36,918 bases of DNA from Prevotella sp. UBA1705 (GTDB lineage Bacteria > Bacteroidota > Bacteroidia > Bacteroidales > Bacteroidaceae), in assembly GCA_002317385.1 (NCBI GenBank), contig DCJH01000056.1:1-36918 (forward strand), in the 5' to 3' direction. This document shows positions 7,027 through 15,849 of this stretch, piece by piece. Each line of letters starts with the position of its first letter. Position 1 is the first letter of the stretch. Below the pieces are notes generated by a model. The model worked only from the letters and a program-made list of their open reading frames with translations, made no database searches and was not told the DNA's origin. The position numbers and the translations under genes are program-made.

Positions 7027-7378
7027 TTTTTAATAACGGATTTCGCAGAAGAAACGGAACCATGCGGCGTATTTTTGATAACGCGGAGGGCCGCCCGGCG
7101 GCCCGCGGATGACACGGAAAACGGCCCACCATTTCTACCTTGATTTATCGTGGGGAGGATGGTTTGAGGAGTTGGTGGGGTAGGAACTAACCACAGATGA
7201 AAACAATGAAAAACAATGATAGATAATGAAAACTACGAATTTCACGCATTGAACGAATTCATCCTACTGAGTTATCGACCGCTGTTTCCGTTTTAGCCGC
7301 GGGCCGCTGGGCGGCCCTCCGCGTTATCAAAAATACGTCGCATGGTTCCGTTTCTTCTGCGAAATCCGTTGTTAAAAA
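7027..7378. repeat. Large inverted repeat: 82-bp arms, 188-bp centre
   Basis: Left arm 7027-7108 (starting TTTTTAATAACGG) is the complement of right arm 7297-7378 with only 3 mismatches in 82. The inner ends are GC-rich (GGGCCGCCCGGCGGCCC region), the outer ends T/A-rich. A further 10-bp inverted pair, ACAGGGATGG (7010-7019) and CCATCCCTGT (7430-7439), lies outside. The outer end of the right arm (about 7360-7378) has a near copy at about 7403-7422. The 188-bp centre has no gene and no TAnnTTTG promoter on either strand. The non-coding stretch 6908-7571 holds only this and the two promoters. Confidence 0.92.
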
Positions 7379-7489
7379 TAAGAACTACGGCCTGGTCAAC
7401 ACCGAAAATCCATTGTTAAAAAGACCTTGCCATCCCTGTTTCCTCTGTGAAAATTTGTGCGAGTCTGTGTGAAATTGAAAAAGAAGAGG

Positions 7490-7497
7490 TAATTTTG
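7490..7497 (+). promoter_or_regulatory. -7 element (TAATTTTG) for the EFR1 gene
   Basis: An exact TAnnTTTG; a weak TGTG lies 20 bp upstream. Leader to the ATG at 7572 is about 70 nt. Confidence 0.45.
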
Positions 7498-7571
7498 CAG
7501 AGGAAAGAGAGAGCCAGCCATCTATGTGATAGGCGGAGATATGCCCTCTCCGACATTTGAACAACGACAAA

Positions 7572-8390
7572 ATGAAGAAAAGAATCGTATTTTATTTTAC
7601 TGCTACGGGCAATAGCCTGTATATCGCTCAGACGCTGGCCGGCACTGACGGCGAGGCGCTGAGCATGCCCAAGATGCTGAAACGCAAGCAACTTGACTTT
7701 GAGGCCGAGGAGATAGGATTTGTGTTTCCCTGCCTCATGCACCTGCCGCCCAACCGCGTGAGGGAGTTTATCGCTGCCGCACAGCTGAAGGCCGACTACT
7801 TTTTCACCGTGGTAACCTACGGCGACAACAAAGGAACGGTGGTGGAGGCGTGGGACAATATCAGCACTGCCGCCGGCTATCCTATGCACTATATCAACAC
7901 CATTGAGATGGTGAACAACTGGATCAACAAGGTGGATATAGAGGAAGAACTGCAAAAGGAGCGGCCCACCGAGCAGATGCTCGCCGACATCATGGCCGAC
8001 CTCGCCCAGCGCAAACGCTATTTCCAGGCTACCACCGACGAGGAGCGACAGCTGCATCGCGACCTGATGGCCGAGACCGGACTTAACGATGAGGACGGCG
8101 TTATCCAGAAGTCGGAGCAGCGCTATGCCAGCAGCGACGACTGCATCCTATGCGGCATCTGCACCATGGTGTGCCCACGGGGATGCTGGCACTTAGGCGG
8201 GCCCACGTCGGTGAACTTCGGACAGTGCGACTATTGCATGGCCTGCATCCACAACTGCCCGCGCAAAGCCATTCATCTGCTGCCGTCTACGAGCACCATC
8301 TTCTCGAGGGAGGTGAATCCCGAGCGCCACTACCGACACCCGAAGATTACGGTGGTCGACATCGAGATGGCCAATTCGCAGAACAAATAG
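7572..8390 (+). CDS. EFR1-family flavodoxin/ferredoxin protein
   Basis: Cytoplasmic electron carrier of 272 residues. The N-terminal flavodoxin-like half starts MKKRIVFYFTATGNS, whose TATGNS loop is the FMN phosphate site. The C-terminal part carries two [4Fe-4S] ferredoxin motifs, C191xxC194xxC197xxxC201P and C219xxC222xxC225xxxC229P. This layout matches the EFR1 family common in anaerobes. Its redox partner is unknown. I chose the second ATG of the frame (7572 rather than 7557) because it begins the flavodoxin strand directly. It is a single-gene unit with its own promoter and a perfect terminator hairpin right after the stop. Confidence 0.9.
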   Translation: MKKRIVFYFTATGNSLYIAQTLAGTDGEALSMPKMLKRKQLDFEAEEIGFVFPCLMHLPPNRVREFIAAAQLKADYFFTVVTYGDNKGTVVEAWDNISTAAGYPMHYINTIEMVNNWINKVDIEEELQKERPTEQMLADIMADLAQRKRYFQATTDEERQLHRDLMAETGLNDEDGVIQKSEQRYASSDDCILCGICTMVCPRGCWHLGGPTSVNFGQCDYCMACIHNCPRKAIHLLPSTSTIFSREVNPERHYRHPKITVVDIEMANSQNK

Positions 8391-8395
8391 AACAA

Positions 8396-8433
8396 AAAAA
8401 GAGTTGGCTCCCAGCTGGGAGCCAACTCTTTTT
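8396..8433. terminator. Perfect bidirectional intrinsic terminator
   Basis: A perfect 28-bp palindrome (8401-8428, GAGTTGGCTCCCAG and its complement) flanked by AAAAA on the left and TTTTT on the right. It serves the EFR1 gene on the plus strand and the GH3 end of the PUL operon on the minus strand. Confidence 0.9.
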
Positions 8434-8486
8434 GGTTCAGGTGGGCATCGCGCAGGAGCCTTTTGGCTGCGCGATGCCTTGCCGGA

Positions 8487-10772
8487 TTATTGCAAAGTGA
8501 ACTTCAACGTTTGCAGGTCGCGGCTGTTGGGACCTACCATCACCTCGAAGTCGCCAGGCTCGTTCTTATATTCCAGCTGCTGGTTGTAGAATTTCAGGTC
8601 GTCAGACTTGAGCGTGAACGTCACGGTCTTGGTCTCTCCTTTCTTCAGCGCGACGCGCTCGAAGCCCTTGAGTTCCTTCACGGGGCGCGACACGCTACCC
8701 ACGAGGTCGTGGACGTAGAGCTGCACAATCTCGTCGGCATCGTAGTTGCCCGCATTGGTCACAGGTACCGACACCGTGAGCTCTCCGCCGTTGGCGCTCA
8801 TCGTGGTGCTGCTGATCGACGGCTTTCCATAGGCAAACGTGGTGTACGACAGGCCGTAGCCGAAGGGATAGAGCGGTTCGTTGTCTACGTCGAGATAGTT
8901 GCTACGGAACTTGGTAAACCACTTGCCCTCTTCGAGCGGACGACCGGTGGGCAGATGATTGTAATAGATTGGAATCTGCCCCATATTCTTGGGCCACGAT
9001 GCCGTGAGCTTACCGCTGGGCACCTTGTCGCCGAACAGCACGTCGCAGATGGCGTCGCCGGCCTCACTTCCACCGAATCCCACGTTAAGAATCGATGGGA
9101 AATTCTCGTTCTCCCAGGTCATCACGGTGGCGCGTCCGGAGAAGTAGACCAGTACGATGGGCTTGCCCGTCTGCTTCAGGGCGGTGAGCAGGTCGCGCTG
9201 TGCGTCGGGCAGCGTGAGGTCGCTGCGGCTGCTGCTCTCGCCGCTCATCTCCGAAGCCTCGCCGATGGCGGCCACGATGATGTCGGCATCCTTAGCCACA
9301 CGCAGGGCCTCGTCGAGCATCTCTTTCGCGTTGCGGCTATCGCGCATCTCGCGACCGAACATGGTGCTGCGGGCCTCCAGGTCGGCATCATACATCAGGT
9401 TGGAGCCTTTGGCGTAGGTCACGGTAGCCTTATTGCCCACCGCGGCCTGCATACTCTCGAACAACGACTTGTATCTGTCGAACGTGGCGGCTACGCTCCA
9501 TGTGCCCGGCATGTTGGCGCGGGTGTTGCCCATGGGGCCAATGAGCGCAATCTTGCCCTGGCGCTGCAGCGGCAGGAACTGGCCGTCGTTCTTCAAGAGC
9601 ACGAACGACTCGGCAGCCACACGGCGTGCCTCGGCGCGGTGGTCGGCGGTATAGATTTCCTTCTTGGCGCGCTTGGCGTCGCAATAGCGGTAGGGGTCGT
9701 CGAAGAGTCCGAGCTTATACTTGGCCTCCAGGATGCGGCGGCAGGCCTGGTCGATAGCCTGTTGCGTCACCTTGCCCTCCTGGAGCGACTTCTCCAGCGT
9801 GCCCGAGAAACCCTCGGCCACCATATCCATGTCGGTCCCGGCGTTGAGGGCGAGGGCCGACACCTGCTGCAGGTCGCCCATGCCATGGGCTATCATCTCG
9901 GAAATGGCGGTGTAGTCGGTCACCACAAAGCCGTCAAACTTCCACATATCACGCAGCACATCGGTCATGAGCCACTTGTTGCCCGAGGCGGGAATGCCGT
10001 CTACCACGTTGAAAGAAGTCATCACACTGCCTGCGCCGGCCTCCACGGCGGCCTTGTAGGCGGGCATGTAATAGTTGAACATACGCCAGTGGCTCATATC
10101 CACGGTGTTGTAGTCGCGTCCGGCATCGGGTGCGCCGTAGAGGGCGAAATGCTTCACACACGACATCATCGTGTTGTTGGCCTTGAGGTCCTGACCCTGA
10201 TAGCCCTCCACCATGGCACGCCCGATGGCAGCGTCGAGGTAGGGATCCTCGCCGTTGCCCTCGCTCATGCGGCCCCAACGCGGGTCGCGGGCTATGTCGA
10301 GCATGGGGCTGTAGGTCCAGCAGATGCCGTCGGCCGTAGCCTCGGCGGCTGCGATGCGCGCCGCGTTGCGGATGGCATCCATGTCCCACGACCAGGAGAG
10401 GGTGAACGGAATGGGGAACACGGTCTCGTAGCCGTGTATGACATCCATGCCGAAGATGAGTGGAATCTTGAGGCGACTCTGCTCTACGGCAATCTTCTGT
10501 ACCTCCTTGATCTTATCCACTCCCTTGAGGTTGAACAGTCCGCCAACCTCTCCCCGACGAATCTTGTCGGCCACATTGCTGCTCTTGGCCTGTCCGGTCA
10601 CGATGTCGCCGGTGACGGGAAGATTGAGCTGGCCTATCTTTTCCTGCAGCGTCATCTTGCTCATCAGGTCGTCGATGAAGGTTTTCATGTCGGGCTTCGG
10701 CTTGGGAGCGGCCCCGGCAACGAGGGTCATTGCCGACAGGGTAAGTGTCAAAAGAATGTTTTTTGCTTGCAT
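8487..10772 (-). CDS. GH3 beta-glucosidase (BglX-like), exported
   Basis: Exo-acting glycoside hydrolase of 761 residues that removes terminal beta-glucose from oligosaccharides. It has a Sec signal (residues 1-22, cleavage near VAGA/AP), so it is probably periplasmic. The GH3 N-terminal TIM barrel has K207-H208, and the nucleophile is D286 in GFVVTDY. The alpha/beta sandwich domain has GESSSRSDL with E512 as the likely acid/base. A fibronectin-III-like domain fills about 660-757. It is the last gene of the susC operon, 45 bp after the GH144-like gene. Adjacent GH144 and GH3 genes are known, from memory, from Bacteroides sophorooligosaccharide degradation, so beta-1,2-linked glucooligosaccharides are the best guess. 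Cellobiose-, laminaribiose- or gentiobiose-type substrates remain possible. Confidence 0.92.
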   Translation of the reverse strand: MQAKNILLTLTLSAMTLVAGAAPKPKPDMKTFIDDLMSKMTLQEKIGQLNLPVTGDIVTGQAKSSNVADKIRRGEVGGLFNLKGVDKIKEVQKIAVEQSRLKIPLIFGMDVIHGYETVFPIPFTLSWSWDMDAIRNAARIAAAEATADGICWTYSPMLDIARDPRWGRMSEGNGEDPYLDAAIGRAMVEGYQGQDLKANNTMMSCVKHFALYGAPDAGRDYNTVDMSHWRMFNYYMPAYKAAVEAGAGSVMTSFNVVDGIPASGNKWLMTDVLRDMWKFDGFVVTDYTAISEMIAHGMGDLQQVSALALNAGTDMDMVAEGFSGTLEKSLQEGKVTQQAIDQACRRILEAKYKLGLFDDPYRYCDAKRAKKEIYTADHRAEARRVAAESFVLLKNDGQFLPLQRQGKIALIGPMGNTRANMPGTWSVAATFDRYKSLFESMQAAVGNKATVTYAKGSNLMYDADLEARSTMFGREMRDSRNAKEMLDEALRVAKDADIIVAAIGEASEMSGESSSRSDLTLPDAQRDLLTALKQTGKPIVLVYFSGRATVMTWENENFPSILNVGFGGSEAGDAICDVLFGDKVPSGKLTASWPKNMGQIPIYYNHLPTGRPLEEGKWFTKFRSNYLDVDNEPLYPFGYGLSYTTFAYGKPSISSTTMSANGGELTVSVPVTNAGNYDADEIVQLYVHDLVGSVSRPVKELKGFERVALKKGETKTVTFTLKSDDLKFYNQQLEYKNEPGDFEVMVGPNSRDLQTLKFTLQ

Positions 10773-10817
10773 ATTGTTTAGTCTTTATTATTCGGTTGAT
10801 GGATGGTTACGCTCGGG

Positions 10818-12209
10818 TCATTGTCCCACGGTGAAACCCAGCTTGGACAGTCCGGCCTGAATCTCTGGACAGCTCATAAAGAGCCGCCACAGCAGTCCGC
10901 TGCGATAGTTCTCGATCATCGGCGCAATGGTGAGCTGATCGATGGCCAGATAGTGGGGCACGGTCCAGTTGGCCGACTCGGAGAAGGCGTCGTAGAATCC
11001 ATATTTACCCCATATCCATTGGCCCTTGCCCCAGAATCCCTTGAGCGCCGCCATAGACTCGGCAGGCGTATAGGGGAAGGACGAGAGGGCGGCGGTGGGC
11101 GTGATGACACCCAGGTCGTTGCCCGGCGAATGGGCCGAATAGCCTACGGTGGAGTAGCTCGCGGTGAGCCCCCAGCAGTCTTTGCCGTAGCCCTTGAAGC
11201 CTTTAGGATTGGCCACGCAGTAGGCATAGTCGCTCAGGGCGTGGTTGAGGGTCACGTCCCAGTAATTGGCATACCGGTCTGAGAGGTGCCGCGGGTCGAG
11301 GCCGATGTAGGAATACTGCGCCCAGAAGAGCGGTCCACCGGTGGCTTCGGCCCCGTTGTGCTTGAGCCGCAGGGGGTAGCCGTAGGGAGCGGCGTCGCTC
11401 TTGATGTCTCCGCTGCGGGCCCAGCCTTCGTGGTAGCACTCCGCCGGGATGGCATGGGTGGGCGAAGAGGCACCGAGAATGTAGGCGATGAGGCACTCGT
11501 TGTAGCCTTCGAGGGGGAAGTTCATGGCCCATCCGTAGCTGGGCGACCAGTGCCAATAGATGACATTCTTGCCCCCATTGCGGTACCACGAGAAGTCCAT
11601 GTCGCGCCAGAGCTTGTCGATGTCCTGCGCCAGGCGCTGCTCTGCGGTGCTGCCGTCCTTGAAATACTGGCGCACACAGAGCAGGCTTGTCATGAGAAAC
11701 GAGCTCTCCACGAGGTCGCCGCCATTGTCTTTCTCGCCAAACGGCTTCACCTTGCCGGTGGGACCATTGAGCCAGTGGGGCCATACGCCGTGGAAACGGT
11801 CGGCCCGTCCGAGGTAGTCCACGATCTTCTGCAGTCGTGCCACACCGGCCTTGCGGTCGATGAAACCGCGGTCTATGCCCACGATGAGGCCCGCCACGCC
11901 GAAGCCACTGCCGCCGATGGTCACCACATCCTGGTCGTTCTGCGGATATTTTCCGTCGAGATGGATGCGCTCGCAGGCCAGTCCGGAGGTGGGCTCAGCG
12001 CCCTCCCACATGTAGTTGAGGTGCACCTTCTGGATGTAATCGAGAAAATCGTCGTCCGATTTGAACGATTCCGGTCGGTGTTGGGCTGCATCGGCTATGC
12101 TGGCAACGCTGCCCTTGGGCGCGGCCTGCTGGTCTTCGGTGGTCTTGCAGGAGGCCATCGATAGCGCCAGAAGCACGCCTGTGAGGCCAAGAAAAAACTT
12201 ATTTTTCAT
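10818..12209 (-). CDS. GH144-like glucanase lipoprotein (glycoamylase-like domain)
   Basis: A 463-residue lipoprotein: signal peptide with lipobox MASC, so anchored through cysteine 21, probably at the outer membrane. The rest is one (alpha/alpha)6-type domain of the family usually labelled 'glucoamylase' (PF10091/IPR019282), with Trp/Tyr/Gly-rich blocks such as YWHWSPSYGWAMNFPLEGYNE and GGSGFGVAG. Characterised Bacteroidota proteins of this architecture are GH144 endo-beta-1,2-glucanases, not starch enzymes. It should cut the polysaccharide into oligosaccharides for SusC/SusD import. It starts 6 bp after the GH43 stop and precedes GH3 in the operon. The GH144 assignment rests on size, domain look and GH3 partnership; I could not align the catalytic residues. 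Confidence 0.8.
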   Translation of the reverse strand: MKNKFFLGLTGVLLALSMASCKTTEDQQAAPKGSVASIADAAQHRPESFKSDDDFLDYIQKVHLNYMWEGAEPTSGLACERIHLDGKYPQNDQDVVTIGGSGFGVAGLIVGIDRGFIDRKAGVARLQKIVDYLGRADRFHGVWPHWLNGPTGKVKPFGEKDNGGDLVESSFLMTSLLCVRQYFKDGSTAEQRLAQDIDKLWRDMDFSWYRNGGKNVIYWHWSPSYGWAMNFPLEGYNECLIAYILGASSPTHAIPAECYHEGWARSGDIKSDAAPYGYPLRLKHNGAEATGGPLFWAQYSYIGLDPRHLSDRYANYWDVTLNHALSDYAYCVANPKGFKGYGKDCWGLTASYSTVGYSAHSPGNDLGVITPTAALSSFPYTPAESMAALKGFWGKGQWIWGKYGFYDAFSESANWTVPHYLAIDQLTIAPMIENYRSGLLWRLFMSCPEIQAGLSKLGFTVGQ

Positions 12210-12215
12210 TACTTA

Positions 12216-14354
12216 TCAGTGTTTTGCCTTGACGACGGGCGTGCGGGCTGAGATGCCCGACTCCCCCATCGCCTCGATGGTGAAGTAATAATCTGTGTTC
12301 ACATCCATGCCCCGGAAGTCGTAAGAGGTAGTGCCCAGCACGGTAATGGCATTGTAGGTCTTGCCCGGTGCTACACCATAATATATATTATAGCCGTAGG
12401 CGCCGGCCACAGGAGTCCATGAGAGGAGGGCGTTGCGCTTGTCCTGACGGTCGCGTGCCACCTTGAGGGCCTTGACCCGAGCGGGCTTGGCACCGTCGGC
12501 CTGACCGAAGACGCGGAAGTCTGACAGGCAGAAGTGGCCGCCGGAAGGCATGTGGAGGTTCTCCACGCGGAGGTAGCGGGTGTGCAACGGAGCGCGGAGC
12601 TCCACATAGTCATGGGGCACATCGCGGTCGTTGTCGCTCTTATCCACCACCAGCGTCCAGTCTTTGCCGTTGTCGCTGGCCAGAATCCGGTACTGGTAAT
12701 AGAGGTCGTTGGCCCGGTTGTGCTGCACAGTCTTGTAGTCGTAGAAGTTGAGTTGCAACGCCTTCACGGTCTTCTCGCCGCCCAGGTCCATCTGGATCCA
12801 CTCGCCGGGCTTGCCGCTCTGGGCAGCCCAATAGGTGCGCAGGTTCTCGTCGGAGAGGGCCTTGGCAGAGAGTGTGCTGTCCGAAGACGACACCGTGACG
12901 GGCTTGCCGTAGGACAGCAGCATCCAGCCGGTGAACCGATCCTCGGGCGAAGCGATGTTGCGGTCGGCGTTCCACGTGGGATAATCGCCGTAGGCCGTGC
13001 TGCAGTGCATCATGCCGTCGCGGTCGAAGGCCACGGGATAGAGGCCGATGCGGCGCTCAAACTTGTATTTGAGCGACAGCATACAGGTGCCCACATGCCA
13101 GTAGTTGCCCTGCCGGTCGGCAAAGGTGCCGCCATGGCCCACGCCCTGGACGAAGCCGCCGGGCTTATAGCTCATGGGGTTGTGGTGCTGATAGACAAAC
13201 GGACCGAGCGGACTGTCGCTCACGTAGACGCCGTCGGCGTAGGTCTTGAACTCCGTGCCGGGCGCGCCATATTGCAGGTAGTATTTGCCGTTGTGCTTGG
13301 TCATATAGGCGCCTTCGGTAAACGGCTTGAGCGTCACCTCGTCGTCGTTGTTCATGCCGAAGCGCTCCCAGCCATGCTTGTCGGTATGCAGAGCCACCAC
13401 GTCGTATATCTTACTGATGGGCGAGAAGTCGTCGCGACTGATCTGAACAGCCTTCAACGGATACTCGTTGCTGGAGCCATAATAGAGGTAGAGCTTACCA
13501 TCGTCGTCGAGGAAGAGACACGGATCCCATGAGGGAAGGGTGTTGGGGCCAATGGCCTGACGCCAGCGACCGTTGTAGGGATTGGTGGAATACCACACGG
13601 GCAGACCCTCATAGGTGGAGCCTGTGTAGAAGAGCGTGTCGCCGGAAACATAGGCTGCCGGTGCACATTCATCGTCGTCGGTGGGCTTCCGCTGGAAACT
13701 CGCCGTGGTAAAATCCCAGTCACTCAGGTTGTCGGAATGGTGGAAGCCGCCCTGATTGGTAGAGAACAGCAGATATTGGTCCTTGTAGACCAGAGCCATG
13801 GGGTCGGCAGCCGAGCGGAACGAGCCGTTAGACTTCACGTTGTTATTATAGGGCTCATAGTTATAACTGATGTTCAGCGGATTGCAGAAAGTGTGCGTGG
13901 CGTTGTCGGCAGGGTTGTACCATGCCGTGGCTACGGCTTTCTGTCGGGGCAGATTAGCTGGTCCGGAGGTCTTGGGAACCATCTGGATGTCTACAGTACG
14001 CTGTGCTTCGGTGCGCACCACATTGGCAAATTCCTTGCCGGGATAGTAGACATAAAGGTGCTTGTCCCAGTTGGTGGCGGTGATATGGTACTGTCCTTGT
14101 GCATTGGTGTTGCAGTGCATCGGACTGGAAAAGAACATCACCGTGGCGCCTTCAAGTGGTTTCCCGTGCTCGTCTGTCACCACACCCGACATCTCGTAGG
14201 TGGTGTTGACAGGAATATAATAGTCGCTCACCTGTCCCTTCACCACCTTCACGGAGTCGTCAGGGCTGTTAGGGACAGCCTGCCCGGCCATAGCCGGCAA
14301 GCCTATTCCTAACAGACTGATCAGAATAAAGTTGAATTTTCGGTTTCCACTCAT
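12216..14354 (-). CDS. GH43 glycosidase with CarboxypepD-like, F5/8C and Fn3 domains
   Basis: Exported 712-residue multidomain enzyme. In order: signal peptide 1-26; a beta-sandwich regulatory-like domain about 50-127 (SGVVTDEHGKPLEGATV, as in TonB-receptor N-termini); a GH43 five-bladed propeller about 155-465 with the expected triad D184 (RSAADP), D277 (SWDP) and E347 (PFTEGAY), plus H407 in VGHGG; an F5/8 type C (discoidin) carbohydrate-binding module about 480-618; a fibronectin-III domain about 625-705. GH43 enzymes release beta-xylose, alpha-arabinofuranose, galactose or galactofuranose, so it may remove side chains. Its start lies 5 bp past the susD stop. A CarboxypepD-like domain on a GH43 is unusual. 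Confidence 0.88.
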   Translation of the reverse strand: MSGNRKFNFILISLLGIGLPAMAGQAVPNSPDDSVKVVKGQVSDYYIPVNTTYEMSGVVTDEHGKPLEGATVMFFSSPMHCNTNAQGQYHITATNWDKHLYVYYPGKEFANVVRTEAQRTVDIQMVPKTSGPANLPRQKAVATAWYNPADNATHTFCNPLNISYNYEPYNNNVKSNGSFRSAADPMALVYKDQYLLFSTNQGGFHHSDNLSDWDFTTASFQRKPTDDDECAPAAYVSGDTLFYTGSTYEGLPVWYSTNPYNGRWRQAIGPNTLPSWDPCLFLDDDGKLYLYYGSSNEYPLKAVQISRDDFSPISKIYDVVALHTDKHGWERFGMNNDDEVTLKPFTEGAYMTKHNGKYYLQYGAPGTEFKTYADGVYVSDSPLGPFVYQHHNPMSYKPGGFVQGVGHGGTFADRQGNYWHVGTCMLSLKYKFERRIGLYPVAFDRDGMMHCSTAYGDYPTWNADRNIASPEDRFTGWMLLSYGKPVTVSSSDSTLSAKALSDENLRTYWAAQSGKPGEWIQMDLGGEKTVKALQLNFYDYKTVQHNRANDLYYQYRILASDNGKDWTLVVDKSDNDRDVPHDYVELRAPLHTRYLRVENLHMPSGGHFCLSDFRVFGQADGAKPARVKALKVARDRQDKRNALLSWTPVAGAYGYNIYYGVAPGKTYNAITVLGTTSYDFRGMDVNTDYYFTIEAMGESGISARTPVVKAKH

Positions 14355-14359
14355 GACGA

Positions 14360-15829
14360 TTACTCACTGATGGGGTCTTTGGCCAAATCGGGATTGTTGG
14401 TCAACTGCTCGAAAGGAATGGGGTAATAGGTCTTGTCAGCCGTCCATCCCTTGGAGCCTAACACGGTTGCGGCCTTGCCGGTACGCACCAGGTCGTTGTA
14501 GCGCTCGCCCCACTCGCAGCAAAGTTCCATGCGACGTTCGTCGAGAATCTGGTCTACTGTTACATTCTGCAGGGTCGGCATCTTGGCGCGTGTCCTCACA
14601 AGGTTGAAGGGAGTGTCGCCGCTCTTGCCCAGTCTCACCTTGGCCTCAGCGTTCATCAGCAGCACATCGGCATAGCGGATGATGCGGATATTGTTGTTGG
14701 TGCCATACTTGGTGCGCCCAGGAGTGAGTTCATTGGAAGGAGTATAAGCCTTTCCATTCCAGCAATCGGTCTGCGTTGGGTTTTGCAACGGACGGATAAC
14801 GTCGCCGCTCGGAGTAGTGGTTCCGGCCTCGAGGAAGGAGGTGGTGTAACGCACTGACTCGCCGCGGGCCTTGGCCCAATCACGGAATGTCTTGTAGAGT
14901 CCGATGAATCCCCAGCCCGAGATGTCGCCATCGTTGGCCGGACCTTGGAATACAAACCATGCGTCGGCATCCACGAGGTCGCCCGATCCGTTGCCGAAGT
15001 CGGTACACTGGCATTCGAAGAGTGACTCGTTGGAGAGCTTACCAGGAATCTTGAACGACTCATAGTAGTCGGAATAGAGCTGGAACTTGCCGCTGCTGAT
15101 GATCTGATCGGTGAGCGATTCCACCTGCGCATAGTTGCCCATATTTAGATTCACCTTGGCAGCCAAGGCCATGGCGGAGTAGGCAGAAACGGCTCCTACG
15201 TGCTCCATCTCGTTGGGACGCAGCTTCGGAGTGTTGTCGATGCAGTACTGAAGATCCTCCAGGATATACTTGTAGACGCTCTCCACGGTAGACCGTGTGA
15301 GGTCGGTTTGACTGTTGGTCTTGAGGATTGTCACTGCTCCGAAGGCCTGTACCAGTCGGTAGTAAGCATAGGCACGGAGGAATCTCACCTCTCCGGCATA
15401 GGCGTTCTTGGTGGCCATGTCGGACGAGGAGGTGATATGCTCGGCATAGCTGTCGAGAGATGTCAGGGCGGCGTTGGCCACCTTGATGATGCCATAGTAC
15501 TGGTTCCACATCTCGTTGAGGCCCCAGAAACTGTTGTCATACTTGTAGTTGCCGAAGTCTACCAGCGACTGCTGGTCGTCTACACGGCCCGACCACACAT
15601 CGTCGTCGCGCACTACGGACAGTGGCCATATCACCCAGTGCATGCCGCCAGTACGCACTTTGGCATAAACGCCCGACACCGGCTGGTACATGTTGCTGAT
15701 ATTGGTGAAGTCGACGCTGGTCTCCGGCACGCTGTTCTCCGGATCCTTGTTCAGGTAGTCATTGCAGGAGGTGAGTGTTCCCAGCAATGCTGCTATTGCG
15801 ATAGACGCTATATATTTATTCAATTTCAT
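14360..15829 (-). CDS. SusD-like surface glycan-binding lipoprotein
   Basis: A 489-residue RagB/SusD-family lipoprotein with signal peptide and lipobox LTSC (cysteine 22), expected on the cell surface as a lid over the SusC pore. The N-terminal SusD TPR-like helices (NDYLNKDPENSVPETSVDF start) and the C-terminal YPIPFEQLTNNP block are typical of the family. Length is slightly short of the usual 500-600. It lies 20 bp downstream of susC. No SusE-type extra surface binding protein follows; the F5/8C module of the GH43 may fill that role. Confidence 0.93.
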   Translation of the reverse strand: MKLNKYIASIAIAALLGTLTSCNDYLNKDPENSVPETSVDFTNISNMYQPVSGVYAKVRTGGMHWVIWPLSVVRDDDVWSGRVDDQQSLVDFGNYKYDNSFWGLNEMWNQYYGIIKVANAALTSLDSYAEHITSSSDMATKNAYAGEVRFLRAYAYYRLVQAFGAVTILKTNSQTDLTRSTVESVYKYILEDLQYCIDNTPKLRPNEMEHVGAVSAYSAMALAAKVNLNMGNYAQVESLTDQIISSGKFQLYSDYYESFKIPGKLSNESLFECQCTDFGNGSGDLVDADAWFVFQGPANDGDISGWGFIGLYKTFRDWAKARGESVRYTTSFLEAGTTTPSGDVIRPLQNPTQTDCWNGKAYTPSNELTPGRTKYGTNNNIRIIRYADVLLMNAEAKVRLGKSGDTPFNLVRTRAKMPTLQNVTVDQILDERRMELCCEWGERYNDLVRTGKAATVLGSKGWTADKTYYPIPFEQLTNNPDLAKDPISE

Positions 15830-15849
15830 AGATGCTGATATTAATTAGG

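Noticed and set aside
7027..7378. Phase-variable invertible promoter
   Set aside because: The 188-bp centre has no TAnnTTTG on either strand and no recombinase gene lies nearby. Kept only as an inverted-repeat element.
8463..10781. A 772-residue plus-strand open frame covering the whole GH3 gene
   Set aside because: It is the antisense shadow of a clear GH3 enzyme. Its translation is His/Val/Gly-rich with no motif, and it has no promoter.
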